A DNA stretch of 46,530 nucleotides from Planctomycetaceae bacterium (GTDB lineage Bacteria; Planctomycetota; Planctomycetia; Planctomycetales; Planctomycetaceae), in NCBI GenBank assembly GCA_016795145.1, contig JAEUII010000100.1:1-46530 (forward strand), given 5' to 3'. The notes under the pieces were generated by a model. It had not been told where the DNA came from. It did no database searches and saw nothing but the letters and a program-made list of their open reading frames with translations. Both the position numbers and the translations under genes were made by a program. Shown piece by piece: positions 1 to 8,199 of this stretch; the stretch's first letter is position 1; every line of letters begins with the position of its first letter.

Positions 1-216
1 GCCTTGAAACACTTACCGCATCTGTACGACGGGACTTTGAAAAGACTGCCGGAAGTTTCAACGTGGCGGGCCTCGACCGTCCGCATCGAGTGTCTGCAGG
101 GGGCCCGGGAGGTTGCAATCGAACTGGATGGTGAAACGCCCGGCCTTCTGCCGGCGACTTTCCGAATCCATCCTGGTGCCGTACGGATGGTTGTTCCCAG
201 CGGATTACCTGAGTGA
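1..216 (+). CDS. C-terminal end of a diacylglycerol kinase-like lipid kinase (partial)
   Basis: The window opens inside this gene; the frame is open from base 1 and ends with TGA at 214-216, giving the last 71 residues. The end has the pattern seen at the C-terminus of the DagK/YegS/LCB5 lipid kinase family: a GTL-x-x-LP segment, a short linker, then strands reading ELDGETPGLLPATFRI and a final V-R-M-V-V-P. In that family this C-terminal beta-sandwich packs against the ATP-binding N-terminal domain, which lies outside the window. The natural role would be phosphorylation of a lipid such as diacylglycerol. The TTG at base 4 is an internal Leu codon, not a start. The assignment rests on the short tail only. 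The gene converges with rpmA, and the two are separated by a hairpin at 272-297. Confidence 0.6.
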   Translation, partial: ALKHLPHLYDGTLKRLPEVSTWRASTVRIECLQGAREVAIELDGETPGLLPATFRIHPGAVRMVVPSGLPE

Positions 217-265
217 CCTTCGGGATGAGCTTCGCCTGCGTCTGGACAAACAAACGCCTGGACAA

Positions 266-297
266 ACAAAAAAGTCCACGGTCGAAACCGTGGACTT
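266..297 (-). terminator. Rho-independent terminator of rpmA
   Basis: A perfect 11-bp inverted repeat has arms at 272-282 and 287-297 with a 4-base CGAA/TTCG loop. Read on the minus strand it is followed at once by a run of T (complement of the A-run at 268-273). It lies 29 bases past the rpmA stop. On the plus strand there is no T-run after the stem, so it mainly serves rpmA, though it may also block read-through from the kinase gene. Confidence 0.85.
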
Positions 298-325
298 CAA
301 TATGGATCCGTTTGAACCGAGAGCC

Positions 326-580
326 TTAGTTGGCTTCGACCGGAACAATGTTGATGCGTCGGCCGGCCTGATCAAAGGTCACCGTTCCATCAACCAGAGC
401 GTACAGCGTGTAGTCGCTGCCCATACCAACGTTGCGGCCAGGGTGCCACTTTGTGCCACACTGACGAGCCAGAATGTTGCCTGCCACGACAGCTTCACCA
501 CCGAATCGCTTGATCCCTCGGCGCTTTGCCTGAGAATCGCGACCGTTACGGCTGGAACCCTGTCCCTTCTTATGAGCCAT
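326..580 (-). CDS. rpmA: 50S ribosomal protein bL27
   Basis: An 84-residue protein beginning [16 protein letters not shown], the invariant start of bL27, followed by the family core with [20 protein letters not shown]. bL27 sits at the base of the central protuberance of the large subunit, and its N-terminal tail reaches the peptidyl transferase centre. The frame extends 15 codons further upstream, but the family alignment and the GGAG 10 bases before ATG 580 fix this start. In most bacteria rpmA follows rplU (bL21) in an operon; here no rplU lies upstream, and the next gene on this strand is an unrelated secreted protein that ends 295 bases away. The gene therefore looks monocistronic, with its own leader hairpin (599-622) and terminator (266-297). 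Confidence 0.97.
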   Translation of the reverse strand: MAHKKGQGSSRNGRDSQAKRRGIKRFGGEAVVAGNILARQCGTKWHPGRNVGMGSDYTLYALVDGTVTFDQAGRRINIVPVEAN

Positions 581-598
581 GACACCTGCTCCAGAACT

Positions 599-629
599 TT
601 GTCGCAACTTTAACTGCGACAACATCTTA
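599..629 (-). promoter_or_regulatory. Leader hairpin and possible -10 box upstream of rpmA
   Basis: An 8-bp inverted repeat TTGTCGCA/TGCGACAA has arms at 599-606 and 615-622 with an 8-base loop, 19 bases upstream of the rpmA start. Just upstream of it on the minus strand is TAAGAT (complement of 624-629), which resembles a -10 box; I see no convincing -35. If that box is used, the hairpin would lie at the 5' end of the rpmA transcript. It could be an operator or an mRNA structure for autoregulation; the sequence does not decide which. The rest of 630-875 holds nothing I can recognise. Confidence 0.4.
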
Positions 630-875
630 TGTGAACTACGCTGCCGGAACAGCGTCGGGCAACCAGCCCGAGAAAGTCAAAAATCACGCAAAAAGCGTTT
701 TTTGGGGAACCGCGAAGTCTGACGGTTTGCAGGGAATTTTCAAGAGTCTTCTGAGATCTCTCACAGAATTCTCTGCGTCATCGCCAAATCTGCTGCGGCG
801 TTTCGGCGATTTTTCCCCACCAGAGAGGCCACTGGACGCCCTGATTGGTTCGCCAACGACGACCTAACGCTCTGG

Positions 876-1925
876 CTATCGGTTTTCGGCATCTCCAGCG
901 TCTGAGCTTCGGAGATTTCTGAGGACTGTGTCGGCCCCCGGAACATCGACCTGCACTTTGCGGGGCACGTAGATCCATGTCGGGTAACGCACTCGCACTT
1001 TGCCGTCGCCGTCCGGGTCCGCATTGGCAACCAGGTCCGGCTGAATCTGCAGGTCCGAAATGTTGACTGTTCCGTCATCAATGAACCGGAATTCCATTTC
1101 GTCCTGCAGGAACTGGTCACCAGGGCGAGCAAATCGCTGCACAATCACCTTTTCCTGGAGCTGATTGCTGCCATCTTCCGCACGAATCATGCGGTAGGCA
1201 TTCGTGAATCCAGACATTTGGACGGAGAAAAAGTCAGCCGAATCGTCAACATTTCGCCAGACAGCAACTCCGTAAAGGGCCTTTCCCAACACGTCCGGAT
1301 CGCTGGATGCAACCGGTTCTTCGACTTCCTTCACCGCCTCGATGCTGTTCAGAAGTTTCTTTCCATCAGCTTTGCGGCCCAATTCTCGCTCGAACACAGC
1401 ATTCTGGATGGCAATGCTGATTTCGTCCTGCCATTCATGAACAATCGAACCGTCTTTGTTTTCTGCTCGCAAAATGAACCGTGGCATCTGGAGCGGCTTT
1501 GATGATTCTGGATCCAGCACGTTGGATGGATCGTTGTCCGGATCCACGAGCTTCCGTTCCAGCTCCGCCTTCTCCGCGCCGGCCAGTTCGGTGTAGTCGC
1601 GTCGAATCACTCGATAAACCATGTAGCGAACGATTTCGCTCTTCTTTTCCCCGGAGTCATCCGTCCAGGTCAGCTTCATCAGTCTCAATGGCTTGAACTG
1701 AACTTCGGAGATCCAGAGAGACGGGTAACCTGGCCCGAGCAACGGCTCCGTCAACGCTCGTGCTTTCCGCGTTCCCAACATTTCGTCGACCGACATGGAG
1801 ATCGAGCTGGTTCGGGCAAACCCCTCGTTCAGAGGAGCGCGGACGACCTGAGCCTGCAGGGAATTTGCCAGAGTGATGACCCCGACGATCGCCGCAAGTT
1901 GAATTCTTCCACGAAGTTGAGACAT
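876..1925 (-). CDS. Secreted protein of unknown function
   Basis: A 349-residue protein. I do not recognise the family. The start ATG 1925 is preceded by AAGGTGGA at good spacing; a TTG five codons upstream (1940) is the alternative. Residues 1-26 form a signal peptide: a basic start (SQLRGR), a hydrophobic stretch and a Ala-Gln-Ala type end. The mature part is soluble and acidic, with no Cys-rich or repeat region and no enzyme motif I can identify. Segments such as RYMVYRVIRRD, ALYGVAVWRNVDDSADFFSV and the final YPTWIYVPRKVQVD suggest an all-beta protein. A calcium-loop-like DPDGDGKVRVR lies near residue 315. It is probably exported and lineage-specific. It has no operon partner: rpmA lies 295 bases downstream and the esterase terminator lies upstream. 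Confidence 0.75.
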   Translation of the reverse strand: MSQLRGRIQLAAIVGVITLANSLQAQVVRAPLNEGFARTSSISMSVDEMLGTRKARALTEPLLGPGYPSLWISEVQFKPLRLMKLTWTDDSGEKKSEIVRYMVYRVIRRDYTELAGAEKAELERKLVDPDNDPSNVLDPESSKPLQMPRFILRAENKDGSIVHEWQDEISIAIQNAVFERELGRKADGKKLLNSIEAVKEVEEPVASSDPDVLGKALYGVAVWRNVDDSADFFSVQMSGFTNAYRMIRAEDGSNQLQEKVIVQRFARPGDQFLQDEMEFRFIDDGTVNISDLQIQPDLVANADPDGDGKVRVRYPTWIYVPRKVQVDVPGADTVLRNLRSSDAGDAENR

Positions 1926-2280
1926 CGAGTCCACCTTCAATGAAACCTCAAATACTACACAACGCCTCCTCGATCCTTCCAGGAACAGAAGGATGAACGG
2001 CGTAAGTCATTGGTCAGAAACAATTTGTGTCAAACCCAGCTGCCGAACGCCGCGCAGGACGGAGGCGCAGGGTCTGTGCGTCACACTTTGCTTGTTATCG
2101 GCGGGCATGTACACCAGTTTTTCGCCGCATCCGCCGATTTGTCCCAAATCGTGGCGGGATAACGGACTAGATCCGGCGTCCGCCTTATATGCCTCCCTGT
2201 TCGCCAGGCAATAAAAAAAACGACATTCGCCGCAGGGGCGAATGTCGTTTGAATCATTGCTGGTCAGGTGGTGACTCTGA
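1926..2280. other. Intergenic region without a gene
   Basis: 355 bases between the start of the secreted protein (1925) and the esterase stop (2281), both on the minus strand. The only element I can support is the esterase terminator at 2211-2250. Short reading frames here have no ribosome-binding site or recognisable product. The promoter of the 876-1925 gene presumably lies here, but I cannot place it. Confidence 0.5.
2211..2250 (-). terminator. Rho-independent terminator of the sialate O-acetylesterase gene
   Basis: A perfect 14-bp inverted repeat has arms at 2218-2231 and 2237-2250 and a 5-base loop. On the minus strand it runs straight into a stretch of eight T (complement of 2213-2220). 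It starts about 30 bases beyond the esterase stop codon. This is a textbook intrinsic terminator. Confidence 0.9.
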
Positions 2281-3786
2281 CTACTTGTTGTTGATGGTCA
2301 CACCTGGCCAATCGTCGGTGCGGAATGGAGTCAGTGGCAGGCCAGCGACTGAGAACATATTGCACACTGGGTTGTTGGACCAGGCGTAGCGAACAGAAGC
2401 AGGTTCTGCGACCTTCGCACTGGAAACTTCGATCTTGCCGTCCGGCAGGACCTTTGCGTCGGCCCAAACGAACTTTTTGTCTTCGCCCGCGATTGCAAAG
2501 CCAACCGGGTTAGCCACATCGAACGGACGCCATCCGCCATCCACATGGTCGAACGTCAACACGATCTTGTTGCCCTGCTTCTCCATGCTCTTGTACTGAG
2601 GACTGTGGAATGGCACCTTCACGCCATACTCATTGGCCAGCGCCCAGCGAGCAAGTCGACGGCCGACGTCCACCTTGTTCTTTGGATGGATGTCCTTGCC
2701 TTCGCCGATGTCGATAATGACGGCTTCACCTGTGTGCGCGAGCTTTGACATTGTCATCGTCTGAGCTTCACGGAGCTCTGCCCAGTCGCTTTCTCCTGGC
2801 TCAGCAACTTCCGCCTGAAAGTCTGCGAGCTGAACCCAGTAGAATGGAAAGTCGCCCTGACCCCATTCTTCACGCCAGTTGGAAATCATGAATGGGAACA
2901 GGTCTCGATACTGATACGCGCGGCTCGCGTTGCTTTCGCCCTGATACCAAATGGCTCCTCGAATGGTGTATCCAAGATGGGACTTCAGTACGCCGTTGTA
3001 GATGTTTGATGGACGAGAGTTGCCGCCCATCTGTCGTTTCAGATTCTCAAGCTGCTTCTTCTGATCGTCAGAGAGATCTGTCTTCCCGGACAGTTCGGCG
3101 AACTGCTTCTCCATGCCTTCCCAGCGATCGATCAGCGGCTTGTACTTTTCATCAGCAGACAGCTTGCTTCGATTGATCCAGGCTTCACACGCGGAGCCAC
3201 CCCAGGCGTTGTTGATCATCCCGACGGGAACGTCCAGAGTCTGGTGGAGCTGACGAGCAAAGAAGTAACCCACGGCAGAAAAGCCACCGACGGTTTCCGG
3301 AGTACAGACCTGCCACTGACGTTCTGGATGAGTCAGGATGGGTTCCTGAGTTCCGACCTGTGGAAAGTTGATCATGCGGAGTTTTGGGAACTTCGCTGTC
3401 AGCTTTTCCAGATCCGGATCGTTGGAGGCATTGACGCTCCACTGCATGTTTGACTGGCCGGAGCAGACCCAGACTTCTCCAACAAGAACGTCGTTGAACG
3501 TTTTTGTTTCATCGGCCTTCACCGTCAATGTGAGCGGTGTGCCATCGGCCGTCATTTCCGGCAGACTGACGACGAACTTTCCATCAGCGTCAGCCGTTCC
3601 TGAGGCAGACTTGCCGCCCAGTTCCACGGTGACTGCCTGTCCAGGCTTCGTCCAGCCCCAGACCTTGATGGGCATCTTCTGTTGAACAACCATGTGGTCG
3701 CCGAATACGTTCGGCATTTTGAGTTCTGCCTGAGCTGTCGAAGCGGTGAGCAGGAGAGCGATCGTAAGAAACGCACGAGTTTTCAC
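2281..3786 (-). CDS. Secreted sialate O-acetylesterase (SGNH hydrolase)
   Basis: A 501-residue protein from GTG 3786. This start has GGAGG 8 bases upstream and gives a clean signal peptide (VKTRAFLTIALLLTASTAQA, cut after residue 20); the in-frame ATG 3801 lies on the far side of that GGAGG and lacks its own site. Visible motifs are GQSNMQW with nucleophile Ser about residue 112 (block I), a WYQGESN block, and DIHP with the catalytic Asp-x-x-His type end near residue 385. This is the plan of family sialate O-acetylesterases, which remove acetyl groups from sialic acids or plant and algal sugars in the periplasm or outside the cell. In planctomycetes such enzymes are usually part of polysaccharide scavenging. 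The gene stands alone with its own terminator and is divergent from hflX. Confidence 0.88.
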   Translation of the reverse strand: MKTRAFLTIALLLTASTAQAELKMPNVFGDHMVVQQKMPIKVWGWTKPGQAVTVELGGKSASGTADADGKFVVSLPEMTADGTPLTLTVKADETKTFNDVLVGEVWVCSGQSNMQWSVNASNDPDLEKLTAKFPKLRMINFPQVGTQEPILTHPERQWQVCTPETVGGFSAVGYFFARQLHQTLDVPVGMINNAWGGSACEAWINRSKLSADEKYKPLIDRWEGMEKQFAELSGKTDLSDDQKKQLENLKRQMGGNSRPSNIYNGVLKSHLGYTIRGAIWYQGESNASRAYQYRDLFPFMISNWREEWGQGDFPFYWVQLADFQAEVAEPGESDWAELREAQTMTMSKLAHTGEAVIIDIGEGKDIHPKNKVDVGRRLARWALANEYGVKVPFHSPQYKSMEKQGNKIVLTFDHVDGGWRPFDVANPVGFAIAGEDKKFVWADAKVLPDGKIEVSSAKVAEPASVRYAWSNNPVCNMFSVAGLPLTPFRTDDWPGVTINNK

Positions 3787-3944
3787 AGGTGGGGCCTCCA
3801 TAGAGGAAGAGGGGAGGGAAACAAACTTCACAGTTCGAATTAGAGCATTCATGGAACCAATTTGCATCCGACTGTGTTTTCGAGAGCTTTTTCCTATCAT
3901 GGCCGAACTGATGAGGCATCGAAGGTGTCTCAGTCGAACGAATC

Positions 3945-5288
3945 ATGATTTCAGGAACGGCAGCGAGGACAGGAATCTTGGGTGATCCAAAGCGTGAAAC
4001 GCTGAAAGTTGGCAGCCAGCGAGCGATTCTGGTCGGAGTGTTTCATCCCGATGATGGCTTTGCCCGCACGAACGCACTCGACGAGCTGAAGGGCCTTGTG
4101 AAGACGGCTGGTGTCGATGTCGTCGGTGAACTGGTGCAGTTCCGGGAAGCGCCGACTCCCAATGCGTGCGTGGGGTCTGGAAAGCTTGAAGAGCTGAAGG
4201 AGCTCGCCGAGGCCACGGAAGCTCAGCTCATCATTTTCGACAACAACCTGACTCCGTCGCAGGGACGCACGCTTGAAACAGAACTCAAGCTGCCGATCGT
4301 CGACCGCAGCGAAGTGATTCTCGATATCTTCGCGACTCACGCGAGGACTCATGAAGCGATGTTGCAGGTCGAGCTGGCTCAGCTGATGTACTTTCGAACT
4401 CGCCTGAAGCGCATGTGGACTCACCTGGAACGAGTGGGTGGCGGCGGCACAGGCGGTCTTGGGGCTGGTCGTGGTCCTGGTGAAAAGCAGCTGGAAACTG
4501 ACCGACGTCTGATCGACAAGCGAATTTCCGAACTGAAGTCCCGCCTGCGTGATGTGGAAGATCGTCGAGCCCGAACGGTTTCCCTTCGCCGTGAGAATCC
4601 CACAGTGTCGCTGGTTGGCTATACGAATGCCGGCAAGAGCACACTGATGAGAACCTTGACCGGTGCCGATGTTCTGGTGGAAGACAAACTGTTTGCAACA
4701 CTCGATACCAGAACACGACGCTGGAGGCTTCTGGGCTTCGGTGATGTCCTTTTGAGTGACACGGTTGGGTTCGTTCGCAACCTGCCTCACCACCTGGTCG
4801 CATCATTCCGCTCAACGCTGGAGGAAGCTCGGCATGCTGATCTGCTTCTGCATGTTGTGGATGCGAGCAATCCGGAAGTCGAACGACAGATTCAAACCGT
4901 CTATGAAGTGCTGAAAGAGATTGGTGTCGAAACGAACAACGTTGTTCTGGTTCTGAACAAGGTGGATCGGATCGAAGATCAGTCCGTCATCGATATTCTT
5001 CGCCGACGCTACGATGATACCGTGACCATCAGTGCAGCCGACGGGACCGGGATCGACCGTCTTGGGGCCGTCGTTTCCGAGCGACTGTCCGGTGGCTATG
5101 TCGATGCGGAGATTGAAACGGGCGTGGGCAACGGACGGCTGTTCGCATGGCTGACTCAGCATGCTCAGGAGAAGAGCCGCACCTACGTGGATGATGCGGC
5201 GGCACGCGTTTGTATTTCGTGTCGACTTCCAAAAGGCGCGGTGGGAAGCATTCCATCAGACGATACAGTTGTCAGAATTCAGGCATAG
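3945..5288 (+). CDS. hflX: GTPase HflX
   Basis: A 447-residue protein with the HflX layout. An N-terminal glycine-containing HflX domain (about 25-130) is followed by a helical linker with the family stretch GGGGTGGLGAGRGPGEKQLE (about 165-184), then a TrmE-Era-type G domain: G1 GYTNAGKST at 225-233, G3 DTVGF at 272-276, G4 NKVD near 340 and G5 SAADG near 366. HflX binds the 50S subunit and splits stalled ribosomes, notably under heat stress. The start ATG 3945 has no strong ribosome-binding site, and a later in-frame start is possible. The gene is first of a plus-strand set: the metal ATPase follows after 55 bases. Confidence 0.95.
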   Translation: MISGTAARTGILGDPKRETLKVGSQRAILVGVFHPDDGFARTNALDELKGLVKTAGVDVVGELVQFREAPTPNACVGSGKLEELKELAEATEAQLIIFDNNLTPSQGRTLETELKLPIVDRSEVILDIFATHARTHEAMLQVELAQLMYFRTRLKRMWTHLERVGGGGTGGLGAGRGPGEKQLETDRRLIDKRISELKSRLRDVEDRRARTVSLRRENPTVSLVGYTNAGKSTLMRTLTGADVLVEDKLFATLDTRTRRWRLLGFGDVLLSDTVGFVRNLPHHLVASFRSTLEEARHADLLLHVVDASNPEVERQIQTVYEVLKEIGVETNNVVLVLNKVDRIEDQSVIDILRRRYDDTVTISAADGTGIDRLGAVVSERLSGGYVDAEIETGVGNGRLFAWLTQHAQEKSRTYVDDAAARVCISCRLPKGAVGSIPSDDTVVRIQA

Positions 5289-5343
5289 TCGCGGTTCGCT
5301 CCGCCGAACCCCGCGCCTGTGCAACAAACCATGCTGACGACTG

Positions 5344-7296
5344 ATGACAATGAGTGAAGAAGAACCGAAACAAAAAGCCAGCCCGCCAGTCGCGGCAGCA
5401 ATCGCAACGGCCATGTGCGTGGTCCTTGGGATTGCCGTCGCGATTCTGCATTTTCAGGGCTACACGGCTCAGAATCGACTGTTCCTGATCGTCAGCCTGC
5501 TGGCGTACATTGCCGGCGGGGCCATTCCGTCGAAGAATGCGGTCGCGTCACTGAAAGAGCTGGAGCTGAATGTTGACCTTTTGATGATCCTTGCCGCCAT
5601 CGGTGCAGCGATCATTGGTGACTGGCTGGAAGGCGTCGTGCTGCTCTTCCTGTTTTCGCTGAGCGGGACGCTGGAAGCCTTCGCGATGTACCGAACGACG
5701 CGTTCCATCGAAGCGTTGATCCAGTTGCGCCCCGGCGAAGCGACACTGGTTCTTCCAGCGGGTGAGCAGCGTGTTGCCGTTGATTCCCTGACTCCTGGAA
5801 GTCTGATTCGAGTTCGTCCCGGTGAACGCTACCCCGTCGACGGAGTTATTGAGGAAGGTGATACATGGGCCGATGAATCAACGCTCACCGGCGAAAGTGA
5901 GCCCATCGCAAAGACCGTCGGCGCTCAGGTATTCGCCGGTACGATGAATGGGAATGGAAGCGTACTGGTTCGCATGACAAAAGCCGTCGCCGACACAACG
6001 CTGCAGCGCATCGTCCATATGGTCCAGGAGGCTCAGGCCCAGAAGACACCGACGCAGCGTTTTGTCGAATCCTGGCAGCAGCCCTATGTGCTCGGTGTCC
6101 TAAGCACGGCAACGCTCGTGTTCTTTGGCACACGATGGCTTCATCACGATTCGTGGCGAGACGCGTTCTACCACGCGATGGTTCTGCTGGTTGCCGCTTC
6201 GCCTTGCGCAGTGGTTGTTGGTTCACCTGCTGTTCTGCTGTCTGCCATCGCACGGGCAGGACGTCAGGGCGTGTTATTCAAGGGCGGTGTCCACCTGGAA
6301 AATCTTGGCACTGTCGACACGATCGCGTTCGACAAGACCGGAACAGTCACGATGGGGCGTCCCTCTGTGACAGAAGTCTGGTGTCCGCCGACCACAGATC
6401 TGAATCATCTGCTTAGTCTTGCTGGTGCCGTCGAACATCGCAGCGAACATCCGCTGCGTGTTCCGGTGCTGGCGGAAATTGATCGACGCGGCATTCGATG
6501 TTCCGATGGCACGCTGCTCGACTTTCATTCTCACACGGGACTTGGCGTTCACGCGCGTGTTCAGGATGTGTGGATCGGTGTCGGGCGAGAAGGCCTGTTC
6601 GAAACGCACGACATGACGCTGCCGCAGGATTTGATCGACAACGCAAAGCGAATGCGACAGTCCGGTCAAACCGCCCTGTTACTTCTGACCGATCGAGAAG
6701 GACTGTACGGAGTGATCGGAGTCGCGGATCAGATTCGGCCTGAAGCTCCGGCCGCCATGGCGGCTCTGACGCAACTGGGCATTCGCCGAAAAGTGATTCT
6801 GACGGGTGACCATGAAAACGTGGCCCGCAATGTCGCCAGCAAACTGGGCGCGGACGATGTTCGCGCGGGGCTATTGCCGGACCAGAAAGTGGTCGAACTC
6901 AGTCGACTGGCCGCCGACGGAACCGTGGCCATGATTGGTGACGGCGTGAACGACGCGCCGGCTTTGGCGGCGGCCACTGTGGGAATCGCGATGGGCGGAG
7001 CCGGGACCGATGTGGCTCTGGAAGTCGCTGACGTCGTACTGATGCGTGACGATCTTCGTGCGCTTCCTCTGGCGGTCTGGATCAGTCGCCGGGCACGCCG
7101 ACGAGTTCAGCAGAACATGGTCTTTGCGTTCTCGATGATCGCGGTCCTTGTAATTTCCACCTTCTTCAAGCTACCCCTCTGGATGGGTGTGATCGGCCAC
7201 GAAGGCAGTACCGTCCTTGTGGTTCTGAATGGACTTCGCATCCTGTGGGAACGTGTTCCCGAGCTGACTCGCCCTGCCATTTCGAAAGCTGCGTGA
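5344..7296 (+). CDS. P1B-4-type heavy-metal-transporting ATPase
   Basis: A 650-residue P-type ATPase. It shows the A-domain TGES loop (near 183), the transmembrane metal-site motif SPC at 286-288, the phosphorylated Asp330 in DKTGT, and the hinge GDGVNDAP starting at 532. The last membrane region carries HEGST at 619-623. The pairing of SPC with HEG(S/G)T defines the P1B-4 subgroup (CoaT, CtpD, PfeT), whose known substrates are Co2+, Fe2+ and in some cases Zn2+; export from the cytoplasm is the expected direction. There is no N-terminal heavy-metal-binding domain, as is usual in this subgroup. Its stop codon overlaps the start of the following hydrolase by one base, so the two are co-translated. 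Substrate choice among Co, Fe and Zn cannot be read from the sequence. Confidence 0.9.
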   Translation: MTMSEEEPKQKASPPVAAAIATAMCVVLGIAVAILHFQGYTAQNRLFLIVSLLAYIAGGAIPSKNAVASLKELELNVDLLMILAAIGAAIIGDWLEGVVLLFLFSLSGTLEAFAMYRTTRSIEALIQLRPGEATLVLPAGEQRVAVDSLTPGSLIRVRPGERYPVDGVIEEGDTWADESTLTGESEPIAKTVGAQVFAGTMNGNGSVLVRMTKAVADTTLQRIVHMVQEAQAQKTPTQRFVESWQQPYVLGVLSTATLVFFGTRWLHHDSWRDAFYHAMVLLVAASPCAVVVGSPAVLLSAIARAGRQGVLFKGGVHLENLGTVDTIAFDKTGTVTMGRPSVTEVWCPPTTDLNHLLSLAGAVEHRSEHPLRVPVLAEIDRRGIRCSDGTLLDFHSHTGLGVHARVQDVWIGVGREGLFETHDMTLPQDLIDNAKRMRQSGQTALLLLTDREGLYGVIGVADQIRPEAPAAMAALTQLGIRRKVILTGDHENVARNVASKLGADDVRAGLLPDQKVVELSRLAADGTVAMIGDGVNDAPALAAATVGIAMGGAGTDVALEVADVVLMRDDLRALPLAVWISRRARRRVQQNMVFAFSMIAVLVISTFFKLPLWMGVIGHEGSTVLVVLNGLRILWERVPELTRPAISKAA

Positions 7297-8144
7297 TGAT
7301 CAGGATCCTTCTGAATTCTTTGCTGCTGTTACCGCTTCTTTGTGGCCTTGCAGCAGCTCAGGACAGGACTGCTGCGAATTCTGCATCGACGTCAAAGCTG
7401 CTTCTGGACGTTTCGTATCGCGATGGCGAAGTGCTCGACGACTATGCTCGCAGCCGCTGCGTGATGGACATTTACCTTCCAGAAGGCGTCCAGGATTTTC
7501 CAACCGTCGTCTGGTTTCATGGCGGCGGTCTGACTCAGGGAACAAAGTCGATCCCTGCTGCCTTGAAGGGCCATGGCATTGCTGTCGTCGCCGCAGGCTA
7601 TCGCTTGAATCCTCAGGTGAAGGCCCCTGTGTACATTGAAGATGCGGCCGCCGCGATTGCATGGACGTTCAGGAACATCGCGAAGCACGGAGGTTCAGAT
7701 CAGAAGATCTTTGTCAGCGGACATTCCGCCGGAGGTTATCTGACACTGATGGCGGGACTGGATCAGAAGTGGCTGACAGCACAAAACGTCGATGCGAACC
7801 GAATTGCAGGCCTCATCCCTTTCAGCGGCCAGGTGATCACTCATTTCACCATCCGCGATGAACGAGGCACTCCGAAAACACAGCCTGTGATTGATGAGTA
7901 CGCTCCGCTGTTTCACGTTCGCAAGGACGCTCCTCCGATCCTGCTGATTTCAGGCGACCGCAACAAAGAACTGTTGGGGCGTTACGAAGAGAATGCCTAC
8001 CTGTGGCGCATGATGAAAGAGAACGGTCACATGGACACAGAGCTGTTTGAACTGCAGGGATTTGATCACGGTGGAATGGCCGAGCCAGCCTTTCCACTTC
8101 TCGTAAAGTTTGTGAAAGAGCGCAGCAAAAAAGCCCAGCCATAA
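7296..8144 (+). CDS. Secreted alpha/beta hydrolase (esterase-like)
   Basis: A 282-residue protein. The start is ATG 7296, which overlaps the ATPase stop in TGATG. Residues 1-22 form a signal peptide (MIRILLNSLLLLPLLCGLAAA). The oxyanion-hole motif WFHGGG lies near 70, the nucleophile elbow GHSAGG has Ser144, and a late FDHGG supplies the catalytic His near 260; an Asp in LLISGDRNKE near 225 is the likely acid. This matches the HSL/BD-FAE-like carboxylesterase group, with an unknown ester substrate in the periplasm. The tight link to a metal exporter does not suggest a clear joint function. The last codons lie inside a hairpin that forms the rpoD terminator on the other strand. Confidence 0.88.
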   Translation: MIRILLNSLLLLPLLCGLAAAQDRTAANSASTSKLLLDVSYRDGEVLDDYARSRCVMDIYLPEGVQDFPTVVWFHGGGLTQGTKSIPAALKGHGIAVVAAGYRLNPQVKAPVYIEDAAAAIAWTFRNIAKHGGSDQKIFVSGHSAGGYLTLMAGLDQKWLTAQNVDANRIAGLIPFSGQVITHFTIRDERGTPKTQPVIDEYAPLFHVRKDAPPILLISGDRNKELLGRYEENAYLWRMMKENGHMDTELFELQGFDHGGMAEPAFPLLVKFVKERSKKAQP

Positions 8145-8154
8145 GGCCGGGCTT
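8126..8154 (-). terminator. Rho-independent terminator of the dnaG-rpoD operon
   Basis: A 10-bp stem has arms at 8131-8140 and 8145-8154 and a 4-base loop that contains most of the hydrolase stop codon. As minus-strand RNA every position pairs, one as G-U, and a run of six T follows. As plus-strand RNA the same position is an A-C mismatch and no T-run follows. The structure is therefore built for minus-strand transcripts ending rpoD, 46 bases past its stop. Confidence 0.85.
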
Positions 8155-8199
8155 CTTCTGAGATTTTCAGTCCACAGCGGCATGAGTGCCGTGCGAATA

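Noticed and set aside
242..270. Two 13-base copies of CTGGACAAACAAA with a 16-base period
   Set aside because: Only two short copies; may simply be a local duplication before the rpmA terminator. Not enough for a named element.
3951..4793. A 280-residue minus-strand frame inside hflX
   Set aside because: Shadow of the HflX coding frame; it has no family features.
5294..5318. Weak GC hairpin after hflX
   Set aside because: Has bulges and no T-run; the downstream gene follows in 55 bases, so termination is unlikely.
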